Shown: one piece after another, positions 8,279 through 16,064 of the stretch
How positions within the stretch are numbered: position 1 is the first letter of the stretch
Layout: each line of letters begins with the position of its first letter
Assembly: GCA_017470985.1 (NCBI GenBank)
Contig: JAFUXA010000020.1
Location: forward strand, 1 to 49,578
Length of the DNA: 49,578 bases
Reading direction: 5' to 3'
From: Lachnospiraceae bacterium
GTDB lineage: Bacteria > Bacillota > Clostridia > Lachnospirales > Lachnospiraceae
The notes under the pieces: model-generated
What the model was told of the DNA's origin: nothing
Database searches by the model: none
What the model saw: only the letters and a program-made list of their open reading frames with translations
Translations under genes and position numbers: made by a program

Positions 8279-10213
8279 ATGAAAAAAGAAGATTTTATTG
8301 AGAATTTGAATAAGGCCAAGGATAAGTTGGTTGAAGCTAGTTCTGGGGTTGGAGTGGCTATTTCTGAAACTGGTAAAAATATTATGGAGAGCCAAACTGT
8401 AGAAAAAATAACCAAGGGCGCTAAAGAAGGAGCTGAAAAGATTTCTCAAGGAGCAAAAGCTGGTGCTGAGAAGGTTTCTCAGGGGGCTACAGCAGGTGCA
8501 GAAAAGGTGAAGGCCTCTGTTGAAGAATTGTCCGGAAATTCTTTCAAAGTTGATGGACATACTGTGCTTAGATTTAAGGGAATTAAAACAAAACTATTAA
8601 TTCCTGATTATTATGGAGTCGTAGAAGATAAAGAGATTATTACGACATTACAAGAGTCATTTGGAATTGAAAAAATTGAAACGGCATATATGTCCCAAAC
8701 ATCAAATTCCTTTAATATAGCGATGTTTTTTAGACCTAAAAAGGGCCGGAATATGGATTTTGGAAATCCGCAAGGAGTCATTGATGGTATTCATGAGAGC
8801 CTAGCTGATAATCAAGGATTAATCGAGGTAAAGAGTGGTAAGACGAAAAGAGGATACGATTATATATATAGTATTGTAAAATCCCTTCGAGAAGAAGATG
8901 GTTTACCAATGGGTGTTATCTACTTTGTAAGAATGGACATTGGTTTTGAAGGAAAGATTGTTGAGATTTATGCTAATTTTGAAGAGCAAGGGACAACAGG
9001 CTTGAGAGAAAGTATGGCTGCTTGCATGGCTTCTAATGCCGGTGTTTGTGAAATGGGAAGCGATAAGTGGGTTGAAGATCCATATGATTCAAATTACACC
9101 CATGGTGCGCGTAAGAATCTTGCTGAGAAAGAGGGACTGGATGGTTTCTTCCCGGAGAATCCACTTTCACAGGCGAGAGAATTTATTTTGGCAATTGTTA
9201 ATGATGAGCTTGTAACTTCTAGAAAAGATGATTCTGACGAAGAAACTGAGGAATTTGAAAACCTTTCAGAAGAAGAAAAACGTAAGCGTTCAAATGAGAC
9301 TTTGTCAAAAATGTTTGTCGATGAATGTCGAAGATATACTGAGACGATTGATATAGAACCTGATAATGATGATGAATCGGAGACAAAAAGAGAATCATTA
9401 AATGACCAGCTTGTACATGCTATTGATGAATACAATTATGTGTACACCCAGATGAGTGATAAAGGAACAAGCCTATACATTCAGCGTGAACGTTCTGTTG
9501 ATGTAATTAAAAATGTTGAAAATCTTGTTAACAGTATTGCTAACCATCCGAAGGAATTTGATGCATCAATTAGTGATATTGCAACTTTACGAGAAAACTT
9601 TAAAAATGCATGTGATTATGCAAAGCAAGAACTTGAAATGGCGCAGAAGTCAGCCATGAGTGTTGGCGCAGGAGCAGCGGGTGGAGCAGCTGTTGCGGCA
9701 ATAGCTCCTAGTGCGGCCATGTGGATAGCAACGACGTTTGGTACTGCATCTACGGGGACTGCAATATCAGCTTTGTCTGGAGCTGCAGCGACCAATGCTG
9801 CTTTGGCATGGTTAGGCGGTGGAGCAGCAGCAGCAGGTGGCGGTGGAATGGCTGCAGGCCATGCGCTATTAGCATTAGCTGGACCAGTTGGAATGGGAAT
9901 TGCTGGAGTTTCTTTACTTACTTCAATTGTATTATTTGCGAGCAAGAAAGCTAAGCTGGATAAGGAAAAGAAGGAAGAAATACAAGCAGTTCTTGCAAAC
10001 ACAGCTAGTCTAAAAGTGATTGATGAGAAGATAAAGTTATTATTAGATCAGACTGAACAGCTTAGAGAAAGCGCAAATTTGATGTATGGAAAATGCCTTA
10101 TCTCATTTGGGCGTGATTTTTTATCTTTAACAGATGAGGCTCAGACACAATTGGGAACACTTGTAAATGAGACAAAAACTTTAGCTGTACTTCTCGAAAA
10201 AGGAGTTGAATAA
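8279..10213 (+). CDS. Coiled-coil protein with Gly/Ala-rich membrane hairpin and N-terminal 11-residue repeats (unknown)
   Basis: 644 residues from ATG 8279, which has AGGAGGGG upstream; ATG 8249 has none. Residues 45-77 are three consecutive 11-residue repeats of the form SQGAKAGAEKV, an amphipathic pattern like that of synuclein or LEA proteins. Residues 85-290 form an alpha/beta domain. An acidic linker follows (about 320-360), then helices. Residues about 459-555 are very Gly/Ala-rich and hydrophobic, ending in a typical membrane helix, and are flanked by charged coiled coils. The layout recalls alpha-helical pore-forming proteins, but I recognise no family. It forms an operon with the next gene (2-bp gap). 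Confidence 0.9.
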   Translation: MKKEDFIENLNKAKDKLVEASSGVGVAISETGKNIMESQTVEKITKGAKEGAEKISQGAKAGAEKVSQGATAGAEKVKASVEELSGNSFKVDGHTVLRFKGIKTKLLIPDYYGVVEDKEIITTLQESFGIEKIETAYMSQTSNSFNIAMFFRPKKGRNMDFGNPQGVIDGIHESLADNQGLIEVKSGKTKRGYDYIYSIVKSLREEDGLPMGVIYFVRMDIGFEGKIVEIYANFEEQGTTGLRESMAACMASNAGVCEMGSDKWVEDPYDSNYTHGARKNLAEKEGLDGFFPENPLSQAREFILAIVNDELVTSRKDDSDEETEEFENLSEEEKRKRSNETLSKMFVDECRRYTETIDIEPDNDDESETKRESLNDQLVHAIDEYNYVYTQMSDKGTSLYIQRERSVDVIKNVENLVNSIANHPKEFDASISDIATLRENFKNACDYAKQELEMAQKSAMSVGAGAAGGAAVAAIAPSAAMWIATTFGTASTGTAISALSGAAATNAALAWLGGGAAAAGGGGMAAGHALLALAGPVGMGIAGVSLLTSIVLFASKKAKLDKEKKEEIQAVLANTASLKVIDEKIKLLLDQTEQLRESANLMYGKCLISFGRDFLSLTDEAQTQLGTLVNETKTLAVLLEKGVE

Positions 10214-10215
10214 AT

Positions 10216-11661
10216 ATGGATACGGAAGATATTGTAAAGAGCAATCAAGAACAGGCTGTTGCATCCTGGGTAAATTATTTAAATCAGGTCAGATTAGATC
10301 GACTTGTAGAATTCATGCAGAATCAGGATTTGAATTTGCATGATGCTATGGCTGATATTGATAATACTTTTTCTCAAATAGAAGAGCTTATAAATAGTAA
10401 TCGTGGTGGTACTTATGGATTGCATGGGTTTATTGCTGAAACGGCAGAAGTTGGCATTAGCAATGCTAGAGAAAATGTGCTGGGAAATCCCGATAAGTAT
10501 AAATGGTTAAATGATAATGGACCATCAGACTTGTTACGTAGTGGCGTTGAAATACAGCAAAAATTTTATCAATCGGATCTATCCTTGCGTGCTATTGCCG
10601 CTCATCTGGAAAAGTATCCGGATTATATAAGCAATGGTGGAAAGTATCAGATTCCAAGAGATCAGTATGATAAGATACAGGAACTTCTTTCGATATCAAA
10701 AGATGAAGCAAACAAGATGCCTACTGCGGATGGTTCATTTTCACTTAAACAGTGGAAGCTAGTTCATGAATTTTTTGACCATCAAAATATCAGCGTTAAT
10801 GATATAGAACCTTCAAAATTTCAATATAAAGAAGTTCAAAGAGAACAAATAAATATTACAATTAAGCAAGAAAAGGTCTCTATTAAGAAGACGGATTCCA
10901 ATCTCAGAAATCAAGCACGAAGGGAAGCCGCTCCGACATTGAAGGAAGGAGCTAAGGTTGTTGGAGTTGCTGCTGCTTTAGAGGGAGGTACATCATTAGT
11001 TCTTTCAATTGCTAAAAAGAAAAAAGAAGGAAAGTGCTTAAAAGATTTTTCTGATGATGATTGGAAGGATGTATTTAAAGATGCTGGTATAGGAACAGTC
11101 AAAGGTGGAGTTCGTGGCGCAAGTATTTATGTTCTTACAAACTATACCTCTACACCTGCATCAGCTGCAAATGCAATTGTTACAGCTTCGTTTGGAGTGG
11201 CAGAACAAGCGCATTTATATCGTAAAGGCGAATTAGATGAAGTTCAGTTTATTAGCAACGCTGAAATGCTTTGCTTAGATGCATCTGTTAGTGCATTATC
11301 GTCATTTATTGGTCAGGCTGTAATTCCAATTCCAGTAATTGGAGCATTGATTGGTAATACAGTTGGTACAACACTTTATAAGGTTGCAAAGGATGGACTG
11401 TCCGATAGAGAACAGAAAATTATCAAATTATATTTAGATGATATTGAGACATTGCGGTCAACATTGGATAAAGAATATCAAGATTTGGTTGCTAAGATTC
11501 AAAGAGAGTATGAATTATTTATGCAGATTCTTGAAAAGCTTTATTCAGTAGATTATATGAAAGCGCTTGAGGGTTCTTGTGAGATGGCAAAGCTTTGTGG
11601 TGTCCCATCAGAAGAGATTCTTGATTCAAAGGAAAAGATAGCGGATTTCTTTTTGAATTAA
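10216..11661 (+). CDS. Membrane-associated protein with possible PD-(D/E)xK-like N-domain (unknown)
   Basis: 481 residues. Around residues 70-150 there is a FIAE segment, then NGPSD (Asp105) and VEIQQKFY (Gln114-x-Lys116), and later IPRDQYDKI. The spaced E, D and QxK residues resemble the QxK variant of Mrr-like nucleases, but this is a motif reading only. Residues 246-266, 291-330 and 351-392 are Gly/Ala/Val-rich and hydrophobic. A coiled coil covers about 396-445. It starts 2 bp after the preceding gene, which also has a glycine-rich membrane region, so the two probably work together. Function unknown. Confidence 0.88.
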   Translation: MDTEDIVKSNQEQAVASWVNYLNQVRLDRLVEFMQNQDLNLHDAMADIDNTFSQIEELINSNRGGTYGLHGFIAETAEVGISNARENVLGNPDKYKWLNDNGPSDLLRSGVEIQQKFYQSDLSLRAIAAHLEKYPDYISNGGKYQIPRDQYDKIQELLSISKDEANKMPTADGSFSLKQWKLVHEFFDHQNISVNDIEPSKFQYKEVQREQINITIKQEKVSIKKTDSNLRNQARREAAPTLKEGAKVVGVAAALEGGTSLVLSIAKKKKEGKCLKDFSDDDWKDVFKDAGIGTVKGGVRGASIYVLTNYTSTPASAANAIVTASFGVAEQAHLYRKGELDEVQFISNAEMLCLDASVSALSSFIGQAVIPIPVIGALIGNTVGTTLYKVAKDGLSDREQKIIKLYLDDIETLRSTLDKEYQDLVAKIQREYELFMQILEKLYSVDYMKALEGSCEMAKLCGVPSEEILDSKEKIADFFLN

Positions 11662-11690
11662 TTATAGCGGATATTAATAGGGGTGTTCAG

Positions 11691-11868
11691 ATGAAAGAAA
11701 TAATTAAAAAGATAGTATCAGTTACATCGTACTTTTCCGGAGATTGATGAATATACTGGCACTTCTGTACTATGATGATATGACACAAGCTTGGGGGCAA
11801 TTGAGGCTGTTAAATATCATTATAGGAAGGAGTGCAAATTAAAATTTCATAAAAATAATATTGAGTGA
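11691..11868 (+). pseudogene. Degraded small gene
   Basis: ATG 11691 has AGGGGTG upstream but stops after 18 codons. Coding-like sequence continues in the +1 frame (about 11737-11868) through two adjacent TGA codons, ending in AIEAVKYHYRKECKLKF and a TGA. A frameshift plus a point change could produce this. A 31-codon frame at 11747 is the alternative. This, with the terminator that follows, fills the gap between 11662 and 12034. Confidence 0.4.
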
Positions 11869-11870
11869 TT

Positions 11871-11914
11871 AAAGACGGGAGCGTAGATAATTTTCAACGT
11901 GCCCGTCTTTTCTT
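11871..11914 (+). terminator. Terminator
   Basis: AAAGACGGG (11871-11879) pairs with CCCGTCTTT (11902-11910), followed by a T-rich tail. Confidence 0.82.
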
Positions 11915-12034
11915 ATATATGTTAGAGTTTATGGCTATATGTAATGGAATTTGTTCCAATGGAAATTGGAGTATCTTCAAATTCTCAAGTTGCCTCTTGC
12001 TTGTTAGAATTAATTTAATGAGAGAGGTAGGATA

Positions 12035-12406
12035 ATGGCTGAATTAGACATTGCATTTATCGGAGATGCGGTATTACAAAAGGTGAAAGAGCAGGAAATA
12101 TCGATTCCTGAATTAGCTAAAGCTGCTGAGGTTGATTACAACACAGTAAAGTCTTTCCTTAGTGGAAAAACAATCCCAAAGTTGGATACGCTTCAGAAGA
12201 TTCTTAAGGCGGTAGGGTATGGTTTTCTTGAAATCTTAGAGGATGATAGAAATGTCGTTTACTTAGATGACGAAGACGATATGGATATCAGAAGATATCG
12301 TCGTTTGAATGCATATTATAAGGGATTGGTTAAGACCAATGTTGAATCTTATTTGGCGTTGCAGGAGAAAGATCGAAAAGCCGGTAGAGACCGGAGCAAA
12401 GAATAA
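12035..12406 (+). CDS. XRE-family helix-turn-helix regulator
   Basis: 123 residues. Residues about 15-65 form a Cro/CI-type domain: SIPELAKAAEVDYNTVKSFL, then a GKTIPKLDTLQKILKAVG recognition segment. The C-terminus is acidic and then basic (RRYRRLNAYYKGL). It is monocistronic, with AGAGGTAGG upstream and its own terminator downstream. Its position at the edge of the regulatory module suggests control of the mobile element, for example of the sigma-like genes that follow. Its target is not known. Confidence 0.85.
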   Translation: MAELDIAFIGDAVLQKVKEQEISIPELAKAAEVDYNTVKSFLSGKTIPKLDTLQKILKAVGYGFLEILEDDRNVVYLDDEDDMDIRRYRRLNAYYKGLVKTNVESYLALQEKDRKAGRDRSKE

Positions 12407-12474
12407 TTTTTTAAAATATAGATTACTGATTGATTGAGGCTATTTTATAGACATCATTGGTAGACGGGAACTTG

Positions 12475-12511
12475 AGGAAGATTATGGTGATAGCCATGTC
12501 TTCCTTTTTTG
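12475..12511 (+). terminator. Terminator of the XRE gene
   Basis: AGGAAGA (12475-12481) pairs with TCTTCCT (12499-12505), the inner ATGG pairs with CCAT, and a T run follows. Confidence 0.82.
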
Positions 12512-12538
12512 TTATAAAAAGTTGAGGGAGGAATGGTT

Positions 12539-13093
12539 ATGGCGAGACCGACGAATGATGAGATTAATATTGATGCATTATGTGAAAGCTTCGATTTGGA
12601 TCCATTAGGAGTTTACCATGTTACCAGATACATGTGTGACAGAGCGAAAAAAGAGTATTCTGCATTGATGATACCAGGGCCCGAGATGTCGGAGGAGGAA
12701 ACTGTTCGGGATAAGCAGGAGATAAGGCATCAACTCTTAGAACTTGAACTGGATAAAGATGAAGATACGAAAAAGCGGCAAATGATATTTGTTCACAGAG
12801 CGATTCGGGCGCCGTGGCTTGGTGATAAAATCAAATTATTTCTTGATCAAGTGGCAATGTATGGTGGAGATAATCTGGGAGACCTTTACCGGTCGATTCT
12901 AGTAAAAGAATACTTTACAGATTTTCCTAAAAAGAATTGGCAAGTGGCTGACATAAGCGGCGTGAGCGAAGGTGTGATTGAGTATCGTAAGAGAGAAGCC
13001 ATCAAGCTATTTGGGGTTTTGATTTGGAAGTATTGTGAGGAGCGTGAGACAGAGGACATTAGAAAAGGAGTTATCCTAGGAGATGATAGATAG
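12539..13093 (+). CDS. Mobile-element regulatory protein, sigma/ArpU-like (tentative)
   Basis: 184 residues from ATG 12539, 7 bp after GAGGGAGG; ATG 12533 is too close to that site. The C-terminal 60 residues (NWQVADISGVSEGVIEYRKR and following) look like a sigma region 4-type helix-turn-helix. The N-terminus is helical and unrecognised. A second gene with a sigma-like C-terminus lies at 13791. Such small regulators often drive late or transfer operons of integrative elements. Just downstream is an eight-unit 11-bp repeat array that could be a binding region for this or a related protein. Confidence 0.7.
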   Translation: MARPTNDEINIDALCESFDLDPLGVYHVTRYMCDRAKKEYSALMIPGPEMSEEETVRDKQEIRHQLLELELDKDEDTKKRQMIFVHRAIRAPWLGDKIKLFLDQVAMYGGDNLGDLYRSILVKEYFTDFPKKNWQVADISGVSEGVIEYRKREAIKLFGVLIWKYCEERETEDIRKGVILGDDR

Positions 13094-13137
13094 CAATTTT
13101 TAGCGGCTATGGAGGAATCTGTGGCCGCTATTATTTT

Positions 13138-13225
13138 GTTCTGAAGATGTTCTGAATACGTTCCGGAAATGTTCCGGATTTGTTCTGGCGGTGTCTGGTA
13201 AATGTTCTTTAAAGATTCCGGATTT
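13138..13225 (+). repeat. Eight tandem degenerate 11-bp units, consensus GTTCYGGANNN
   Basis: Units start at 13138, 13149, 13160, 13171, 13182, 13193, 13204 and 13215 with no gaps. Examples are GTTCTGAATAC, GTTCCGGAAAT and GTTCCGGATTT. The last unit ends 17 bp before TATAAT (13243-13248), where a -35 box would lie, and no good TTGACA is present. This looks like an activator or repressor array phased at about one DNA turn, controlling the zinc-ribbon gene at 13296. Confidence 0.75.
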
Positions 13226-13295
13226 ATTTCTATGGGTTCACTTATAATAATGCATACAGGCGGTTGGCCTGAATAATTTATGGGGGAAGATATGT

Positions 13296-13493
13296 ATGGA
13301 GGATTGTATGGTTGACGAAGATTTTTTGAACAGTTTTTATTGCCCAGGCTGTGGGAGGTCTTTTGCAGATCACCTAGAGGGAGAACTAAGAAAACCATGT
13401 GAACGTTGCAAGACAAGGTTGAGAGTAATTGTTCATGGTGCTGAGTTCTCGATTGTTGGCATCAAGTTGAAAAAGAGCAGACATATTAGATGA
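13296..13493 (+). CDS. Small zinc-ribbon protein
   Basis: 65 residues, or 61 if it starts at ATG 13308, which has GGAGG 5 bp upstream. Two CxxC knuckles (YCPGCG and PCERCK) are 20 or so residues apart and form a zinc ribbon. A basic C-terminus (KLKKSRHIR) follows. Small proteins of this type bind nucleic acid or act as adaptors in mobile elements. It is the first gene after the 11-bp repeat array, so that array probably controls it. Confidence 0.65.
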   Translation: MEDCMVDEDFLNSFYCPGCGRSFADHLEGELRKPCERCKTRLRVIVHGAEFSIVGIKLKKSRHIR

Positions 13494-13499
13494 ATGAAC

Positions 13500-13670
13500 T
13501 GAATAACATGAGCTATTTGTTTTTTCGCTGGATTAGTCAGTAGAGCTTCAGGAGCGCAGGCATATAGCAAGAGTTTGTTAGCGACTAGGAACGGCTGAGT
13601 ATCGTTGGAAGGCGGAGCAAAACAGAAGGAAGTACAGTATTGTACTCTGTTTTGCTTTGCCTTCTTTTTT
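13500..13670 (+). ncRNA. Possible structured leader RNA ending in a long terminator hairpin
   Basis: The 297 bp between 13494 and 13790 have no gene. At 13608-13626 and 13646-13664 there is a 19-nt, nearly perfect hairpin (GAAGGC, one mismatch, then AGCAAAACAGA and its complement) followed by TTTTTT: a strong terminator. The 100 bp before it are relatively G-rich with short complementary blocks (for example AACG/CGTT around 13590-13605). The terminator is clear. A functional RNA upstream of it is only a suggestion. Confidence 0.4.
13608..13670 (+). terminator. Strong terminator before the sigma-like gene
   Basis: The left arm is 13608-13626 and the right arm 13646-13664, with one mismatch. 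An inner AGTAC/GTACT helix is also possible. Six T residues follow. Confidence 0.9.
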
Positions 13671-13790
13671 GTGCTTCTTTCTGTTGCTCTGATGGTGAAT
13701 ATCAGTGCACGAATGGGAAGCATATGTAGGTAGATATCCCTGACTGACGGTTTTTGAAACTTATCAATTTTCAAGAATCGGAGGTCAGAT

Positions 13791-14336
13791 ATGAGTTTAG
13801 AACGAATTGCAAAATCATTAAATAGAGATCAGGGGAAGTACAAGCTTATTAGCTTAGTGCATCATTATCCTGGAATTAAGGGCGGTGTAAAGTGGGCGGT
13901 TGCAACAAATCTTTCTCTAGAGGAACTAGAAAGAGTTGCAGAAGGTGAGTTGAATATCTTCAAGCCTTTTATTTTGATTACACCGGAGCAGGGAAAAGCT
14001 TTTGCTGAATTTGAACGGCTGGATAAAAGGCTAGAGATGGAAGAACTAAGGCATCATTCCGCTTTTGCTTTTGATGAAGAGGTTGAAGGCTACGTAGGAG
14101 CACAGTTTATGCATGAGATATGTAGTGGCTTGGATCAAGAGGATGCGTTGGACGCACACATAGTACGTACAGCATTGAAGCAGCTTTCGGATAAGCAGCA
14201 GAGAAGGTTTCGTTTGTTCTTTTACTATGGCTATAGCGAGAATGAGATTGCGAGAATTGAAGGTGTGTCACAACCAGCGGTGCATGATTCAATCCAAGCC
14301 GGGCTTAAGAGATTAAAATATATGCTGAACTGGTAA
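13791..14336 (+). CDS. Sigma-70 region 4-type regulator of the mobile element
   Basis: 181 residues. The C-terminal 60 residues contain ALKQLSDKQQRRFRLFFYYG followed by YSENEIARIEGVSQPAVHDS, a clear sigma region 4 helix-turn-helix. The N-terminal half lacks an obvious region 2, so it may act as a partial sigma factor or an activator. GGAGG lies upstream of the start. Genes like this are common in Clostridia integrative elements, beside the recombinase module, where they control excision or cargo expression. Confidence 0.82.
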   Translation: MSLERIAKSLNRDQGKYKLISLVHHYPGIKGGVKWAVATNLSLEELERVAEGELNIFKPFILITPEQGKAFAEFERLDKRLEMEELRHHSAFAFDEEVEGYVGAQFMHEICSGLDQEDALDAHIVRTALKQLSDKQQRRFRLFFYYGYSENEIARIEGVSQPAVHDSIQAGLKRLKYMLNW

Positions 14337-14362
14337 GATAAGAGGAATATAAATATTATCAC

Positions 14363-14446
14363 TCAACGCTCCTTGACACAGATAGTTAAAAGACGTTATA
14401 CTACATTTAGAAACGATTATTAACTTAAAAGGTCAAGAAGCGTTGA
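14363..14446 (+). promoter_or_regulatory. AbiE promoter framed by a 15-bp inverted repeat
   Basis: TTGACA (14373-14378), an 18-bp spacer and TATACT (14397-14402) form the promoter. TCAACGCTCCTTGAC (14363-14377) and GTCAAGAAGCGTTGA (14432-14446) are inverted repeats with 14 of 15 positions matching. The left arm covers the -35 box and the right arm reaches the Shine-Dalgarno of the antitoxin gene. AbiEi-type antitoxins repress their own promoter through inverted repeats, so this is the likely operator. Confidence 0.85.
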
Positions 14447-14455
14447 GGTGCAGTT

Positions 14456-15076
14456 ATGTTATATGATTATTTGATTGAAAATTATAAAGCCTATGAACCA
14501 ATTTTTACATCAGATATAGATTTAGGTATTCCTGGTAATTCGTTACGTCCAAAGCTGAAGGAGCTAGTAGATGCAGGAAAGCTTTGCCGATATGATGCAG
14601 GAATCTATTATCTACCAGGGAAATCGAAGTTAAAAGGATTAGTACCAATATCAGCTAGTACTGTTGCAAGATGTAAGTACGTTAGTCAGCGAGGTAAGGT
14701 GCGTGGGTACTATGCTGGATTTACATTTGCCAATCAAATGGGGCTTTCTCTACAGGTTCCGTATGTTCAAGAAATAGTTTCGAATGAGGCCAGTGCTAAG
14801 GTTCGAGAAATTGAAATAAAGGGGCAGAAATTTTTACTTAGAAAGCCAAGAACCGTCATAACTGAAGAAAACTATAGAGTTTTACAGTTTCTGGATTTTT
14901 TGGTAGACTTTGACAAATATATGGACGGATCTGTTGAGGATATTCCGGCTAGGTTGATTCAGATTATTAAAGATGAAAATATCACAAAAAAAGTAATTGA
15001 TGCATACATCAGCTTGTATCCTACAAAGGTATACAAGAATTTGTATGAGACAGGAGTAGTATATGCTATTGCATAA
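14456..15076 (+). CDS. abiEi: AbiEi-type antitoxin (type IV toxin-antitoxin)
   Basis: 206 residues. The N-terminus is a winged-helix-like domain (FTSDIDLGIPGNSLRPKLK, then LVDAGKLCRYDAGIYYLP) that should bind the operator described above. The remainder fits the AbiEi/DUF6088 antitoxin family. In type IV systems the antitoxin counters the toxin without a stable complex and represses the operon. Its end overlaps the toxin start by 14 bp, showing coupled translation. The pair could give abortive infection against phage and also stabilise the element. Confidence 0.85.
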   Translation: MLYDYLIENYKAYEPIFTSDIDLGIPGNSLRPKLKELVDAGKLCRYDAGIYYLPGKSKLKGLVPISASTVARCKYVSQRGKVRGYYAGFTFANQMGLSLQVPYVQEIVSNEASAKVREIEIKGQKFLLRKPRTVITEENYRVLQFLDFLVDFDKYMDGSVEDIPARLIQIIKDENITKKVIDAYISLYPTKVYKNLYETGVVYAIA

Positions 15077-15971
15077 AGATAGAGAGCAATTTATAGCTAT
15101 TGTAAACGCTGTATCAAATGAGTTGTCTATTCCTATACCAATTGTGGAGAAGGATTATTATGTGACTATGATTTTAAAACAGCTTTCATTGAATGCCAAA
15201 AACTGTGTGTTTAAAGGTGGAACATCGCTATCAAAATGCCATCACGCTATTGATAGATTTTCAGAAGACATAGATATTACTTTTTCCGATACCTTAACAC
15301 AGGGTGAGAGAAAAAAGCTTAAAAATAATGTAATAGCTGGAATAAGCGAATATTTGGATCTGCCTATTCCAGATTGGGATAAAACTCGTAGTCGTAGAGA
15401 TTATAATTGCTATGTATTTCAGTATGTTCCGATAGAAGGATATGTTCCGGAGAGTCTTATTGACGGTGTAAAGATGGAAGTGGTTTTAGGATCTATAGCT
15501 TTTCCAACGGTTGAGATGGAAGTAGATAGCTATATTTATCAGGTTCTTAAGCGAGATAATATGGATTTAGTCGAGCAATATGAATTGCAGCCATTTACAA
15601 TGACAATACAGAGTTTGGAGAGAACTTTCATTGATAAAGTGTTTGCATTATGCGATTACTACATCAAGAGCGATTTTAATAAACATTCGAGACACATTTA
15701 TGATTTGTATATGCTAATGCCTAAGATGACTTTTGATGAACGTTTCAAGCAACTTGTAAAAGAGGTTAGAATCGAGCGACAAAAGAAACCTGAAATGTGC
15801 CCATCATCATTGGATGGTGTAGATATAAAAGATATGCTTGAGAAAATAGTCGAAGAGGCAATTTACGAGAAGGACTATGCAGCAATAACCTCATATTTTC
15901 AAAAGACACGTGTTGAATATGATAAGGCAATAGAGGCTGTGAAAAAAATAATAGAATTAGATATTTTCTAA
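15063..15971 (+). CDS. abiEii: AbiEii/AbiGii nucleotidyltransferase toxin
   Basis: 302 residues. The nucleotidyltransferase core reads VFKGGTSLSKCHHAIDRFSE followed directly by DIDITF: the GGTSLxK motif, then the SEDID metal-binding aspartates. A later VEMEVDSY stretch provides the third acidic strand. AbiEii toxins are GTP-dependent nucleotidyltransferases, and related MenT toxins modify tRNA 3' ends. Length and domain order are as usual for the family. It overlaps its antitoxin by 14 bp and is followed by a terminator, so this is a complete two-gene unit. Confidence 0.92.
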   Translation: MLLHKDREQFIAIVNAVSNELSIPIPIVEKDYYVTMILKQLSLNAKNCVFKGGTSLSKCHHAIDRFSEDIDITFSDTLTQGERKKLKNNVIAGISEYLDLPIPDWDKTRSRRDYNCYVFQYVPIEGYVPESLIDGVKMEVVLGSIAFPTVEMEVDSYIYQVLKRDNMDLVEQYELQPFTMTIQSLERTFIDKVFALCDYYIKSDFNKHSRHIYDLYMLMPKMTFDERFKQLVKEVRIERQKKPEMCPSSLDGVDIKDMLEKIVEEAIYEKDYAAITSYFQKTRVEYDKAIEAVKKIIELDIF

Positions 15972-15989
15972 ATAATATAGATATGTGAT

Positions 15990-16018
15990 GCAGCAGGTTT
16001 TTTACCTGCTGTATTTTT
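15990..16018 (+). terminator. Terminator of the AbiE operon
   Basis: CAGCAGGT (15991-15998) pairs with ACCTGCTG (16004-16011), followed by a T-rich tail. Confidence 0.88.
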
Positions 16019-16064
16019 ATGCAAAAAATCATTTTTCGTCCTTATAGATTAGGGGTAGTTCAGT

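Noticed and set aside
9616-10002. Alanine/proline-rich open frame on the - strand
   Set aside because: It is the mirror of the Gly/Ala-rich codons of the 8279-10213 gene, with no ribosome binding site or promoter.
12886-13416. 176-residue frame on the - strand across the repeat array
   Set aside because: It spans the ends of two well-supported + strand genes and the 11-bp array. Its composition does not look coding and it has no start signal.
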